Source of the DNA: Kryptolebias marmoratus | Taxonomy: Eukaryota; Chordata; Actinopteri; Cyprinodontiformes; Rivulidae | Length of the DNA stretch: 64,000 bases | Assembly (NCBI RefSeq): GCF_001649575.2 | Contig: NC_051431.1 | Span: 26,196,848 to 26,260,847 of the forward strand | Direction: 5' to 3' | Shown: positions 24,931 through 36,940 of the stretch, piece by piece | How the letters are laid out: each line of letters starts with the position of its first letter | Numbering within the stretch: the stretch's first letter is position 1 | Notes under the pieces: model-generated | What the model saw: the letters and a program-made list of their open reading frames with translations, nothing else | Told to the model about the DNA's origin: nothing | Database searches by the model: none | Translations under genes and position numbers: made by a program

Positions 24931-26559
24931 GATTTACAGGAAACACAAATCAAGAAAAACTTAAGAGTAAACGCGAGGAAAGAAAAGGAGGAAAAAAACA
25001 TACACAAGTACATCCATATTCACTGAGCTGTTTTTGTAGACATGATAAAAACCCCAAGCATCTGTTTTTTTCTTGATCTGTGTGTCATAAGTGTTTACAA
25101 CAAACGTGTGTTCATGGCTGTAGATTCACCATGTGGTCCTGATTTTCAGTCAAAGACTTGAACTGCTTACTGCTTCATTAAGTCATATTTGTTTACCAGA
25201 CAGAGCAGAAAGCAGCTGCTGTTTTACAAAAGTGCCTAGTCTAGAGTACAATAATAAAACTGTGAAACAAATGAATTAAAAGCTAAAAGAAAAGCTTGGT
25301 GTACAAGTTGGGGACATTAGTTTCTCTACCTTTTAGTGACCAAAGTTTGCTTTTTGTACAAATATTTATCCTTCATAAAGAAAGTGTCATGAAGCATCTT
25401 TAACAGGGGTTTGCTTAACTTTAGTTTGATGCAGAAGCACAAATACTTGTTGAACAGCAGAGACAAGTGGTGCCAGATTTGCCTAAAAATATGTGGGTTT
25501 ATGCCATAGCACTGTTCTGGACTGACACCAGAGAAAACAAAGACAGTGCACAAGTTTTTTAAAAATAAGTTGATCTTTCAGCTATTTTGTATGGCTGTTG
25601 TGCTTTTTCATTTTGTGGTGGTGAATCCATCTGTGGAAATGATGTCTCAAGCACTCTGAACCACTATTTTCCCCTATTATTCCTGATAATACAGTGAATA
25701 TTAAAACTGGTGGGTACAAAGAGACTTGTGGCAGATATCTTCTTAAATCATGGATACTAAGTGACCAAAGCTGCAAAGGTGCAATTTAGTGGAGGGATGA
25801 ATTGACCAGGAGCTGGACTTACATAAAGGTGAGTTTTCTGCATTGTAAACAACTGGAAAGACTCCCAAACACCTTTAATACTTTTAATTTGAGAACAGTA
25901 TCTTGTATTCTTTGCATTCAGCATGAGAGTGAAGGTTAAGTTAATGTACTAGATTACAGAATGATACAAACCAAAATTGTTACACAATCATGATCAGTCT
26001 AAAATAGAAGTAAACCAATAAGAAAATACAAGACCTAATATGAGCAATTTTTCAACAAAAAGTACATGTACCACAAACAAAGAAGATAACAAGTATTAGG
26101 GAACAAGCATTAGTGAAAGAAATAACACTAAACTAAATCAGGTCTTACTTAGCATTAGTCTTCTCAGTGGTCGTTCCATGAAGCCAAGCATGAGCAGATC
26201 AAAACTAAGCAGCTTGAGATTTCTTCTATATTTCAATATTTATGCAATACCAGAGAAGTGGAAATATGTATTTTGGGGAGTAGAGGACTACACTAGAGAG
26301 TACAGAACAACAACAATCTACATAAAGACCTGCACATAAACACACACACAAATGCACAATTGAGTTCAGTCCATTGTTTGAGGAATTCCTGTGGGCCCCA
26401 AGGAGGAGACAAGGACATACAGAATACAATTAGCAGAGGCTTGTCACAATGTGGGACCTTGAAGTGTGCATTTAAATTTTGTGAGTGTGTATGTGTGTGT
26501 GTGTGTGTGTGTGGATGTGTGTGCCCGAGTGTTTAGAGTGTGTGACACTTGCCCTTGCA
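24931..26559. other. intronic stretch, no gene seen
   Basis: AT-rich. An 11-bp direct repeat AGTGACCAAAG occurs at about 25336 and 25760, enclosing a 420-bp segment without further similarity to anything I know. (TG)n lies at about 26492-26513. No gene recognised. Confidence 0.45.
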
Positions 26560-26930
26560 AGCAGCTCATTTATTGGATTAGTACAAAACTGACCAGTGGG
26601 GATGTGGCTGGCCGGCGCCAGGGCCTGCTCTGAGGCTCCAAAGCCTAGTTAGCTGTGATGCTACAAGCTAACTTCCCACTCCTCATGCCTCAGGGGGTAG
26701 CGCCGCTGCCGTAGGGAGGAAAGGGTGCTTGTTACTTAGGCCAACATGTCATGGCAGTAGGCCTCTCCTTGGGGGGAGGAGGTGGGAGGCAAAAAGAACT
26801 AATTACAATGGAAAGCCCCAATTACTAAAGGAGGAAGAGAGGGATTGGGGGTGTACTGGAGGGAAGGATGGAAATGTTACAGTGGAGGCCAGGCGTGGAA
26901 ATGCCAAAACTAGCTGCCAGTGACAACATC
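26560..26930. promoter_or_regulatory. candidate conserved non-coding island
   Basis: A GC-richer unique block. It contains GCTGGCCGGCGCCAGGGCC, GGGGGTAGCGCCGCTGCCG and, further on, AGAACTAATTACAATGG and CCCCAATTACTAAAGG, two homeodomain-type AATTA sites 20 bp apart. It lies just after a (TG)n tract. No coding exon was recognised; a 64-codon frame at 26729 is chance. Regulatory role inferred. Confidence 0.38.
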
Positions 26931-27456
26931 CCCATCACACACACTCACTCACACACATAAACACACCAGACAGTGTACCTTGTCAGCTGCCGCCTGTCTC
27001 CATCTTTGTCTCTGCTTAGGGATAATTGCATTAAGTGTGTTAGACTAGTGTCTGACGGCAACTCGGCACACACACTAAGATATTTTAACAAACACAATCC
27101 AACATACAAACACACAGAGTTAAGTGTAACATCTAAAACATAGTTTGACAGATTAAAAGCTGCAACAGTTTACGTGAGTCTCAGTTGCTATGTACAAGAA
27201 ATAAACTACACACACATATAAAGTCAGATTAAAAAGCAAGTACACAATTAGAGTGACAGTGTAAGAGTGGCTCCAGTCTTTATTGATCACATCACACAAT
27301 TATTATTGATGGCAAGATGTATCAGAAGAGTTTATTTTATTAAAAAAAGGCACTAGCCGGAGGGGGTATCAATTTAGAGGAAAAGTTCAGAATTTTTTAA
27401 ATTGCAATTTTGTAAAAAAGTTATCTCCAAATGAATGCTTTACTTAATTATTTATT

Positions 27457-27709
27457 TATTATTATTATTATTATTGCAGTAGATTTTATCCCTGCATTTC
27501 AACTGCAACAACTTCCTATAACATCAAACAGAAAAACACCTAAAACAAAAGCAACTCAGGGCTGATAATATGGGCCAGTAAGCTTTGGGGTTATGACCAT
27601 TAATGGCACAGAGGTTGTCAAAATGGTTTGCACATGTACAAAATAATAACACTCTTAACTGATTATTCAAACTCAAGTCAAATACTTACATGAAAGAAAG
27701 GAAAACCAC
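27457..27709. repeat. 253-bp direct repeat, copy 1
   Basis: It begins in an (ATT)n tract and ends GGAAAACCAC. It is the same as 29385-29637 without any indel and, as far as I can compare by eye, with one base difference (G at 27573, T at 29501). Neither flank is shared beyond the repeat. It is not a family I recognise. Confidence 0.92.
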
Positions 27710-28399
27710 AAAACAAGTTTAATTATAGTTTTATTAGTACAACAAATAACTACAACAAAATTTGTTTGAATCTTGAGTTGTTGTTGATTTTTCTGTCTTT
27801 CTTTAAATTATTTGAAATAAATGAGACCTTTTCTGTGCCAGTAATGTTGAAGTGCGGATTCTTTCAAAAAAGGGGGAAGTTTGAGAACCACTGCACTTTC
27901 TAAATGTCAATTAAATAACAAATGAATTATTTAATTATTACTTGTAGATGACCATCAGATTATAAAAGTTAAGAATAACTGAAAGACTCACTATTTTTTT
28001 TATTTTTACAGTGACTGAACAAACTGTCATGAAAGGTTTTTTCTCTTTAATGTGTTTAATTCTTCTGTTGATAATTATGACTATTCAGAAGACACAATAT
28101 GAACAAAATCACATCTATGGACATGCATGCATACATACAGTGTAAACACAAATGTACACACCCAACCAGATGACTTCATACTGTATGGCTGCTCACCTCT
28201 CCCAGTCATACACCACCCCTCATTAGAAACACATGTTCAGTGTGTTTCTGTGTGTTCATATGCAGTGAGCTCTCTCAGTACGTGTCATGCTTCTGAAAAC
28301 ATTTCCGGCTTTGTTCAAATGCTGCTCTTGTATTTCAGTTCAATCACAGGCGTGCGTGCACACACACACACAAGTAGTACTGTGCATTGTTTGTGTGGG

Positions 28400-28545
28400 G
28401 CAGCTTTGGCCCAGAGTCAGTGAAGTTGTCTTTAAAGCAGACGATCGGGGGTTTCAGTCTCCAGTCCCTACAGCGTGCCAAAGTGTCTTTGGGTAAGACA
28501 CTGAACTCTCCACAGCCCCCATTATGCTTACTGGTGTATGAATGA
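28400..28545 (+). mobile_element. tRNA-like short repeat (SINE-type) fragment
   Basis: The order AAAGCAGACGATCGGGGGTT, a B-box-like TTTCAGTCTCC, GTGCCAAAGTGTCTTTGGGT, AAGACACTGAACTCTCCAC and GGTGTATGAATG follows a very common teleost repeat (…GGGGGTTCGATTCCC…CCAAAGTGTCCTTGGGCAAGACACTGAACCCC…GTGTATGAATG…). The head is shortened and the B box mutated. Its usual tail appears about 330 bp further on. Confidence 0.7.
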
Positions 28546-28864
28546 GACTTTAAAAATACTGCATGTAAAATGTAAATATATCATAGAAAATAATGGATAC
28601 TGGATGATTCAAACACTTTATATTATAACACTGGACCCAATATGGGATCACAGAAGTTGAAGAAAGAAGGGGATCAGTTTTTCAGGCTTACAAAAACAAC
28701 ACGCAGCACCACTATTGTGTGCGGGATATAGGTGGGACTTAAAGCACTGCATCTTAGTGCGCAGACAAAAATATAACATGGCAGCCCCCATAAACCAGTT
28801 CATGCTGTCTTTAGTTTCCAAAAATGAGTGAAGGCAGAGACAATTGGTCTAGTATTATAATCCA

Positions 28865-28915
28865 TGTCCATGGTGTGAATGAAAAACTTTATAAAGTGCT
28901 TTGTAAAACCTGAAT
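28865..28915 (+). mobile_element. detached tail of the same short repeat
   Basis: GTGTGAATGAAAAACTTTAT, then AAAGTGCTTTGTAAAACCTG matches the 'gtgtaaagcgctttgag' tail that normally follows directly on the head found at 28400-28545. The intervening 320 bp look like an insertion or an unrelated stretch. Confidence 0.45.
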
Positions 28916-29384
28916 AGGTTAAAATGCACTATGCTGCATAACTGTAACAGAAATACAAATCAGGCCTCTAAGATAACTTGAGGGTTTTTTTCTTTCCTTC
29001 CTCATCAAACTCCTTGGGAATAAAATGGAAATGTATTTTGTTATTTTTCCAGCAGCCTGCCAAAAATAAATCCAGGTCTGAATTCAGACTCAGTATTTCT
29101 AAAAAGATGAAAAACTGTACAGGATTGCCCTCCAGTTGGAACACTAGGAAGTGAAAAAAATCTGCTAAAGCCAAAGTTACTTGGGGAAGGAAGCACAAAA
29201 TCCACAAATAATAGTAACACTATTCAATACAATCAAATTCAGGACAAGGAGCCCCTGTTAAGACCATAACACTTTATTTATGTTTGTTCAATATCATGAA
29301 ATATAAAACTAGAATAAATAAATAAATAAAACATATGGAGAATGTAATTTACAAAACTGAAAACACAACAAATGTCATATGTAA

Positions 29385-29637
29385 TATTATTATTATTATT
29401 ATTGCAGTAGATTTTATCCCTGCATTTCAACTGCAACAACTTCCTATAACATCAAACAGAAAAACACCTAAAACAAAAGCAACTCAGGGCTGATAATATG
29501 TGCCAGTAAGCTTTGGGGTTATGACCATTAATGGCACAGAGGTTGTCAAAATGGTTTGCACATGTACAAAATAATAACACTCTTAACTGATTATTCAAAC
29601 TCAAGTCAAATACTTACATGAAAGAAAGGAAAACCAC
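29385..29637. repeat. 253-bp direct repeat, copy 2
   Basis: Second copy, 1,928 bp to the right of the first and in the same orientation. The near identity in a non-coding region implies a recent copy event, ongoing conversion, or an assembly artefact. An (ATT)n tract lies at the left edge of both copies. Confidence 0.92.
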
Positions 29638-32139
29638 TTTAGACACAAATCTAATGATCATCCAGGATCTTCTTAGCATTTGGGTACAAATCCTAATTAT
29701 TCAAGGCTTTGGAGCATGATTTGTTTTATATTTGATATTAAGTGCAGTGGTGGCCAGAGTAATCTACTGAATAACTGTTGCAGAAAAGCTGTAGTAAAGT
29801 GCAAAACCAACGACAATCGTGTGGCAAGCAGTAAAACTGATGTGTTCCCCCACCACTCAAACGTATTGAGATACCCTGCATCATTCATGGCTGGGCCCCA
29901 CACCCTTACTTGTGATAAAAAAATAAAATAGACTACAAACAATAATTGTTTTCTACATATACAACACCTCAAGTGTGAAGACCTCAATTGTTTTCAAAAT
30001 GATTCACATTGAAAAGAAAGGGGGAAAAAAAGTTTGGAATCATTAAAGGATTAGATGTTGGACTTAAATGAACCAAACATGTAACTTCAAACCTGATCAG
30101 TACTGAGCGCTCAGCTCCTTAACACTGGATACAAACTCAGCTCCAAACCAAGGATACCAAAGCTACGTGATAAATCACAATGACAGGGAAAGATCTAATC
30201 TTTAATAACAGGCAAGCACTGGTGCCAGAAATTGGTTCAAACCATCGAGCCTAACGTCTAGATCCTGCAGGATGTGTAATTCAAACACTGATCTCTGACT
30301 GAGAAAGGACACTAATGAAAAGAAGGCAGAAAATACACAGTGAGTGGGACGGATGCAGAGAGTTATTCACATCTGGAGTCCTTCCTCTTGTCATCAGATA
30401 GATGGACGTTAACTGTTAACAGGGATGCAGAAACACCAGCTTCCTGTGCTGCCGATAACAGTGACGGAAGAAGAAGTAATTGAGGAAAGAGCGAAGCAAG
30501 AATGAAGGACTGCATTTCAAAACGCAAAAATAAAAAAAGGACAACAGAGAACGATGATGAGGTGAGTTGGTATGGCAGCGGGCAACAGAAGCATATAAAA
30601 GTTGCAGCACAAACAAAACATCAAGCAGACAGTCTATCAAATGCTCTAAGCTACATGCACAGTCTGGAAACACACTTCTTTTATCTAAATATTCTTGACA
30701 AACTCAACCAACAGCAAGAAAAGAACAAGAGAGAGCAGTTCTGTCTAAGAATGCTGTCACTTTGCCTCTGCCATGGTTTTCAGCAAAAGATGCAAAGCTG
30801 TGCAGCCGCGGCATGCAAACGCACACTTGTGCTGCCACTACTGCTGTACATCAGCAGGGCTGAGCCGCTGTCTGCATGTGTGCGTTTGTGAGTAGGAAGG
30901 ACACAAATGTATGTGTTTGTTGTCTCAACCTCTCAGTGTCTTTCCCTCCTTCACATCATTTTCTGCAGATGATGGCCAATGTGCTGATGCACCTTCTCTT
31001 TAAGGACTCACCCACCATATCTATCGTTTCCTCAAAAAGATATGTCCGAAAACAATAATTTGGATTACAAATCTCCAATATGTTTAAACAAGAAGTCCCT
31101 CTCTAAAAAACAATTTTAAGAAGGATAACTATCTGGCATCACTAAACTAAAACAGACCTAAAACTCAAAAAGAACAGCTCAAAAAGTATCAGTCAATTCA
31201 AAGAAAAGATAATCATATAGACACTGTTCTGACAAAGCAATCCTCCAGTGCTATCATTTCACTAGCAACAGAAAGAGGAAAAATGAAACTAGCATTTCTT
31301 GAAGGATGTGTATTTTTCGCCGTTTGTTACACTCGTAAAAATGTTTATAAAAATTACAATGACAAACTATAAAATCACATCAGTTTTAGACTATTAATAA
31401 AAATAAAACAGTATAGTGCCTTAATAAATACAATTAATTACCCTAAATAAAACAAACAAATAAACAAACAATATATATATATATATAGTTTTAATTTTTA
31501 CTGTCCTACAATGTAAAAAAACACAAACATTACCCATGCAAAATTTGCTATGGGGTAAACCTAATGGTAAAAATGCCAGTTTAATTACCTCACAAACACA
31601 GTAATATTCTGTGTAGTTTTTGTATATCAATTTACATTGAAAAAACATAAATCATTCACCAAATAATTACCTTTACTGTTATATATACAAGATGAAAAAG
31701 TATGGCACATTATTGTTTAAAAATAACTAAAATGTGCAAATATATTATCAACAATACTCTATACTCCATACTTGACATGTGGGGATGTGCCAGTGACGTA
31801 GATGGGAGGTACTTTTAATATGAAAGTCCTGCCTACTCACCCATTCCGCTCAACTCTCATTGTCATTCTTAGTGTAATATGACACTTAAAAAAAAAGCCT
31901 CAAATAACTTATTGAAACTAAATGCAATCCAAATGCATGTTTAAATATACAGCAGCAAGGTAAGATCTACCACCTGAAAAAAAATATATTTTTTTTTAGG
32001 TTTTTTAGTCAGAGTCTATAATTAAATTACATGGAGGAGTAAAACTTAAAATTTGAACTGAGGCCAGCTGCTAGAGCTGCTTTTACTATGAGGCCCCAAT
32101 AACTGGTTTCCGACCAACTGTATGTTGATGGTTAAAACA
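29638..32139. other. intronic stretch, no gene seen
   Basis: AT-rich with (AT)n at about 31471-31488. The part at 30420-30900 gives a 129-codon + strand frame without recognised domains or splice context. No gene was supported. Confidence 0.5.
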
Positions 32140-32425
32140 AGGAGAGCTGGAAATAAAAGGAGCAGAACAGAGGCTAGAAATAGCAGAACAAAAGCTAAAA
32201 GTTTAAAGGAGCACAACTGTAGCCAAAAGGAGCAAAACAGACTATAAAAGGTAAAAGCAGCAAAAGACTTGCTAAAAGCTAACAGCACCAAAAGTTGATT
32301 GAAGGGCTTAAAGTAGCAAAATGCAAGCTAAATATTAAAATGAGCTAAATGTGAGCTAAATGCTCAAAGTAGTAAAATAGCTAGCTAAAAGTAAAAAGTA
32401 ACAAAAGGCTAGCTAAATGCTGAAA
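32140..32425. repeat. degenerate AGC/AAAA minisatellite-like tract
   Basis: About 280 bp is built mostly from loosely repeated words GCTAAAAG, GAGCAAAAC and GCAAAAG (for example GAGCACAACTGTAGCCAAAAG, AGCAGCAAAAGACTTGCTAAA). The period is irregular, around 18-25 bp. It looks like an old decayed tandem repeat. Confidence 0.6.
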
Positions 32426-33300
32426 AATAACATTGTCAGCAGTGGGAAAGGATTTTTTACTTCACTAAAAAAATGCAACTTTTATACGATATTTTTGACT
32501 TCACAATAAACTTCGGAAGGACAAACAACTACCTAATATATACAAGACCTTTTTTTTTCTAAAGAATAAAGGTTAAAAGGAGAACAACTGTAGCACAACT
32601 GGTTGTATTTCAGTTATTTAAATATTTGGAAAAAAGAAAACCACGATATTTCCTATCAAAATTTTACATTTATATCACCACCAAAATGCAAACTTAATAT
32701 TTTGTATTGTTTGTGGGTTTTTTTTAAAGTCTTACTGCTTGGGCCCTGTGAACTTGTTGAACTTGGATTATTGTTTTGCTAAATACAGTACAGACAGGTT
32801 ACCTTCCTTATTTTAGTCTCCAAAAGTTAACACCCATGGTGGTATGCAAACAAAAAAATGACATCATTATTCCTAAGTTTCATTCATCTAACTTCATTCC
32901 TACAGTCTGCTTGTTTGAGCTCCTTTTGGAAGTTAAAATCATTTTTTTTAAATCAGTTTTTTTTGGGGGGGAAAATGTAATACATCATATTATATTTTAG
33001 TCAAATAACAGAAGAAGCAGAAAATAAATAACAGATGAACACTGAATCATGCACACACCCACACACACAAACACACACATACAATGAGAGACAGCCAGGA
33101 AGTTTGAGAGAAATTCCCAAGCGGACATTTCTCACGTTCCTGCAGTGATTGAGAACACACTCCAGTAAAATGGTGGCAGGACATAATTTCCAGGTGAGGA
33201 GAGAAAAGCTGTAACCTCTTCCCCTCTTCCTCAAACTCCCTCCACCACGGCACAAACAATATCCTCCTTGATATTATCCTCTCTCTCTCTTTCACGCATG

Positions 33301-33339
33301 CACACACACACACACATACACACACACACACACACACAC
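33301..33339. repeat. (CA)n microsatellite
   Basis: CA run interrupted once by TA near 33317. Further CA-rich tracts lie at 33447-33510, and (AAT)n at about 33566-33583. Confidence 0.95.
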
Positions 33340-34149
33340 CTGTTGTCACCTGCAGGAGGTGTGTCTTTAGCTAGCTAGCATTATTACACAAAGGCTGCTA
33401 CTGTGGTGGAGCAGGAGCAGGTGAGCAGATAGTATCAACACAAATGTGCACACGCACACATACACACAAGAACACAAACAATAAGAAATACACACACACA
33501 CGCACCTGCTGAGGAAATGAGCCTGCAGTAGGCCTCCACCTGGCCAGCCTTGAGGTGACATTAAGTAATAATAATAATAATAATGATAATAAAAAAAACT
33601 GAACTTAAAGTGGGTTTTGGTCTTCCAGATGAAAAACAAATTATTTTAAAAAGTTTGGTGTGAGGACAGAACAATTGTTTTTAAAAAGTCAGCTAAAGTT
33701 GGAACCACGATTCCTAGAGAGAACATCTGATGGTGAAAGACATTTCTTATTTCATTAAACATAATGTGTGGTATGTTTAGGACAATATTTTTGAATGGAA
33801 TCCCAACTGGGAGTATCAGTGACAGTTTATTACTACTTCCTTATTATTGGTTAATTAATTTGTGCTGATTGAAGCAGAACATTTTCAAAGTACTAAATGC
33901 ACACATTGTCTATTTTTGACTAGCTTGGTAATTGAATAATAGTTAAAATAATTGATATGAATGACAAATTAGATCAGAACCTAATGCCAGTAGCAAGTCT
34001 GTTCAGTTAGTTAACAGTAATCAGATAGGGCGTAGAAAAAAAAAGGAAAGGCATCGATTTGTACATGCAGTTCATGATTTATTACCACTGCATTCTGCCT
34101 GGCAGTCTGAACTTTATTTTTTACATTTTATTCCAATAATCCTGCATTA

Positions 34150-34910
34150 TAATTTTAAGTTTTTGTCATTTTAATGAAAACAAAACAGAAGTAGTGGTTT
34201 CCAATATAAACATAGCACAAAAAGTAAAAACTTTTGTGCTTGTTCAGTAATTTCTTTGTTGTAACAATGCTTCTTTGCAATACCATTGGATAGACTGCTT
34301 ATTTCCCCATAATAAATGCCACATTTGTTCACAGTCTGGGACCAAACTCTTTCCTTCAATCTCTGACCTCTGACCTCAACCGCATTGAACACCTGTGGGA
34401 TCAACTTGGACGTCCTGTTCATTCAAGAGTGACCAACACAACCACATTGGCTGACTTATAACAAATGCTGGTTGAAGAATGCAATGTCATCCCACAGCAG
34501 TGTGTGACCAAGCTGGTGAGCAGCATGAGGTGCCAGGCTGTTGTGGCTGTATATGGTTCTTCCACATGCTACTGAGGCCTGTTTGCTAAATGAATAAACT
34601 GTTAAATTGCCAATATGTCTTGTTTCTTCAGACTTAAATTACCCAATGCAATAAACACCACACAAAAGTCAGTAGGAAAAAAAGCTGTTTGGCAGAGAAA
34701 AATTGGCAAGTTTGTCATAAGCTCAACCCACATACTCAACTCTGCTGTTCAACCCACACATGCATTTCCTAACAAATGTGGCACCATTGAAGGGAAAATA
34801 AACGTGCTTTCCAACTGGAAAAGATTTATTCCCAAGAAGCATAGTTACAACACAGATATAATTGACCAAACACAAATGTCCTTACTTTTTGTGCAAAGTT
34901 TATCAAAAAA
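34150..34910 (+). mobile_element. Tc1-like transposon relic flanked by long diverged inverted repeats
   Basis: The centre (about 34345-34575) encodes, on the + strand, the last third of a Tc1-like transposase. The segment about 34155-34335, read in reverse complement, aligns with about 34760-34910. Shared words include AACAAATGTGGCA, AAGAAGCAT.GTTACAAC, and TTACTTTTTGTGC before GTTTAT. The two arms are therefore long inverted repeats around an internally deleted transposon, or two oppositely oriented copies of one element end. No outer TA duplications were pinned down. Frames of 83 and 126 codons across the arms are not genes. Confidence 0.6.
34340..34575 (+). pseudogene. Tc1-like transposase, C-terminal fragment
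   Basis: In one + strand frame: SDLNRIEHLWDQLGRPVHSR, then VTNTTTLADL, a stop, QMLVEECNVIPQQCVTKLVS and SMRCQAVVAVYGSSTCY before a stop. This is the third catalytic block (Glu in the IEH motif kept) and the C-terminal helices of a Tc1-like DDE transposase. The family pattern SPDLNPIEHxWDQLGR changes to SDLNRIEH, and an internal stop interrupts it. The N-terminal HTH region and the first two Asp blocks are absent. Confidence 0.85.
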
Positions 34911-36012
34911 TCATTTTCATCGCAAAATCAGTAAGAACAATAACAATATTCCACAGGACTGCTTAGAGTGCAATGAGGTAGGCATTTATAGTTAAAGTAC
35001 AATCATGTTATGAATGTCTCTTCATTATTACAAGCACCACTTTTACTTTTATTACCTTTTCAAAGCTAAATTAACTCTGTTATGGAGGCAGATGTGGATC
35101 CTATAGGAAAATAAAATATATGTTCATCTGTTAGATACAAATTTTAAGAGACCATTTTTTTGTGTATTTCCTTTTAGTATATAAATTTTTAGCAGAAAAC
35201 ATGTAAAAGAGATTTTGTTCTTCTACCACACAAGAACATCTAACAGCCCACAGACCACTCCCAGCCAGTTAGCTGCCTTCCATTCCAGCCCATGGGAGGT
35301 CAATGAAAAATCAGAAATTCACTAACTGTAAATTGTAAATCATTCTGCAAGCAAAATCTAAATCTTCCCCCTTGTTTTGAAACTGACTTTTGTGGCGCTT
35401 TCACTTTGAAGTTCAGTGTGTGTTCACTTCATCCTCTGTCTGTAGCGGAGTCTCTCTATTGGTTGCAAGTTTGTGAAAAAAAAAATAGGAGTTTCTGTCA
35501 TGTCAGCCATAGGCGCCTGCTCCGTAGAGCATATATATATAAACCTGTTGATCAAACCCTCTGCAACATTTCTAGTTCCATACATGGCCCTTTGAAAGCA
35601 AAATATTCAAAAAAGAAATCACTCACTCCTGCTCTAACACTTCAGGGAATCAGTATAAAAGCATCATGAAAACATTCATTATTTCACAGAATTTAGAAAC
35701 ACTGTGTGTGAGATGTAGAAACTGTCTGAGCATGTGTGACATGAGTCAGATGCTGAGGGAGTCTGATGCATATGCTGCTGAGTGCATTCTCCTCTTCTGT
35801 CCTGCATTCATTTTTTACCACACTTGCCAGCAAGGCTCAGGCACTTGTAGTAATTATCTCTGTGTATGACACTGTGTCTGCATGTAAGTGTGTGTGTGCC
35901 TGACCACATCAGATGTGATGCGATGCATTAGGCGTTTCTGATGCTTAGGTGTAAAAACTCCCATTAGAGCAGACGGGATGGGAGATCGATACCTTACGGG
36001 ATCTAGAGTAAC

Positions 36013-36014
<2 letters not shown>
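34911..36014. other. intronic stretch, no gene seen
   Basis: AT-rich. The text at 35230-35530 (CCATGGGAGGTCAATG, TTGGTTGCAAGTTTGTG) looks like a dispersed repeat, but I could not assign it. No gene. Confidence 0.45.

Positions 36015-36058
<44 letters not shown>
36015..36058. repeat. (TG)22 microsatellite
   Basis: 44 bp of uninterrupted TG, the longest pure dinucleotide run in the window. Confidence 0.97.
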
Positions 36059-36061
<3 letters not shown>

Positions 36062-36559
36062 ATGTGAGGGTGGAAGAGCTTTAACACCTCTCAGAGGTGA
36101 GTTAGTGCGCGACAACATGGAGACACTGTCAGAGAGGGTTAGTATCAGAGGAAAAAGAGCAAGAGGAAGGTTTACATAGTGTGAGTAGGAAATGAGGGAG
36201 AAGAAAAAGGAACGGATGGAATAAAAAAAAAAAAGCTGGGTGAGCCCAAAGAAAGATGACAATATGCTATGTTTGTTTCAACTGATTTTGAATGGAGTGA
36301 GTGTTGTAAAAAAGAATAAAAGCAGATGGGAGTGATGAAAATCCCACAGAACGAAAAATAAAATGAAATACAAAAACAATGTTCTGAACAATAGAATGAA
36401 GAAAAAATCTAGAAGGAAATAGCAAGTCGAATTGGAGTTTAATTTGATTTATTAAAGCTATACTACACATTATTAAAGATCAGTTAACTTCATATAAAAG
36501 ATAATATTTGTTGATGTTATTAAATGTTTTAGTAGTAGTTTACTGTTAATCAAAGTTCT

Positions 36560-36940
36560 GTATATCTCAGATGTCACTCAGTGTTTTAATATGACTGATG
36601 TTACTTAGTGGCCTGTATTACCTTGATGTAGCAAAATATTTATATAAGACTCTGATGTTACCTAGAATTTTAGTATTAATCTGATGTTACTCTGTGATAT
36701 ATGTATTACTCTGACAATGTTCAGTGTTTCTGCATAAATGTGATGTAACTCAGTGTTTTGGTACCACTTATATTTCTGTGTTTTGGTATGACTGTGAAGT
36801 AACTCTGTGTTATTATAATACTCAGATGTCACTTAGTGTTTTTTGTATTAATCTGATATACCTCAGTATTTTTGTAATTCGTAAGATGTAAGAGTTTTGC
36901 TATTACTGTGATCTTAGTGTTTTCAATATTATTCTCATGA
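36560..36940. repeat. degenerate minisatellite, unit about 30 bp, about 13 units
   Basis: Consecutive units share a consensus near CTGATGTTACTCAGTG followed by TTTTGGTATTACT. Clear starts are at CAGATGTCACTCAGTG (about 36569), CTGATGTTACCTAGAA, CTGATGTTACTCTGTG, GTGATGTAACTCAGTG, CAGATGTCACTTAGTG and CTGATATACCTCAGTA. Unit length varies from 25 to 31 bp. It is a tandem array hidden by divergence, with no coding potential. Confidence 0.85.
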
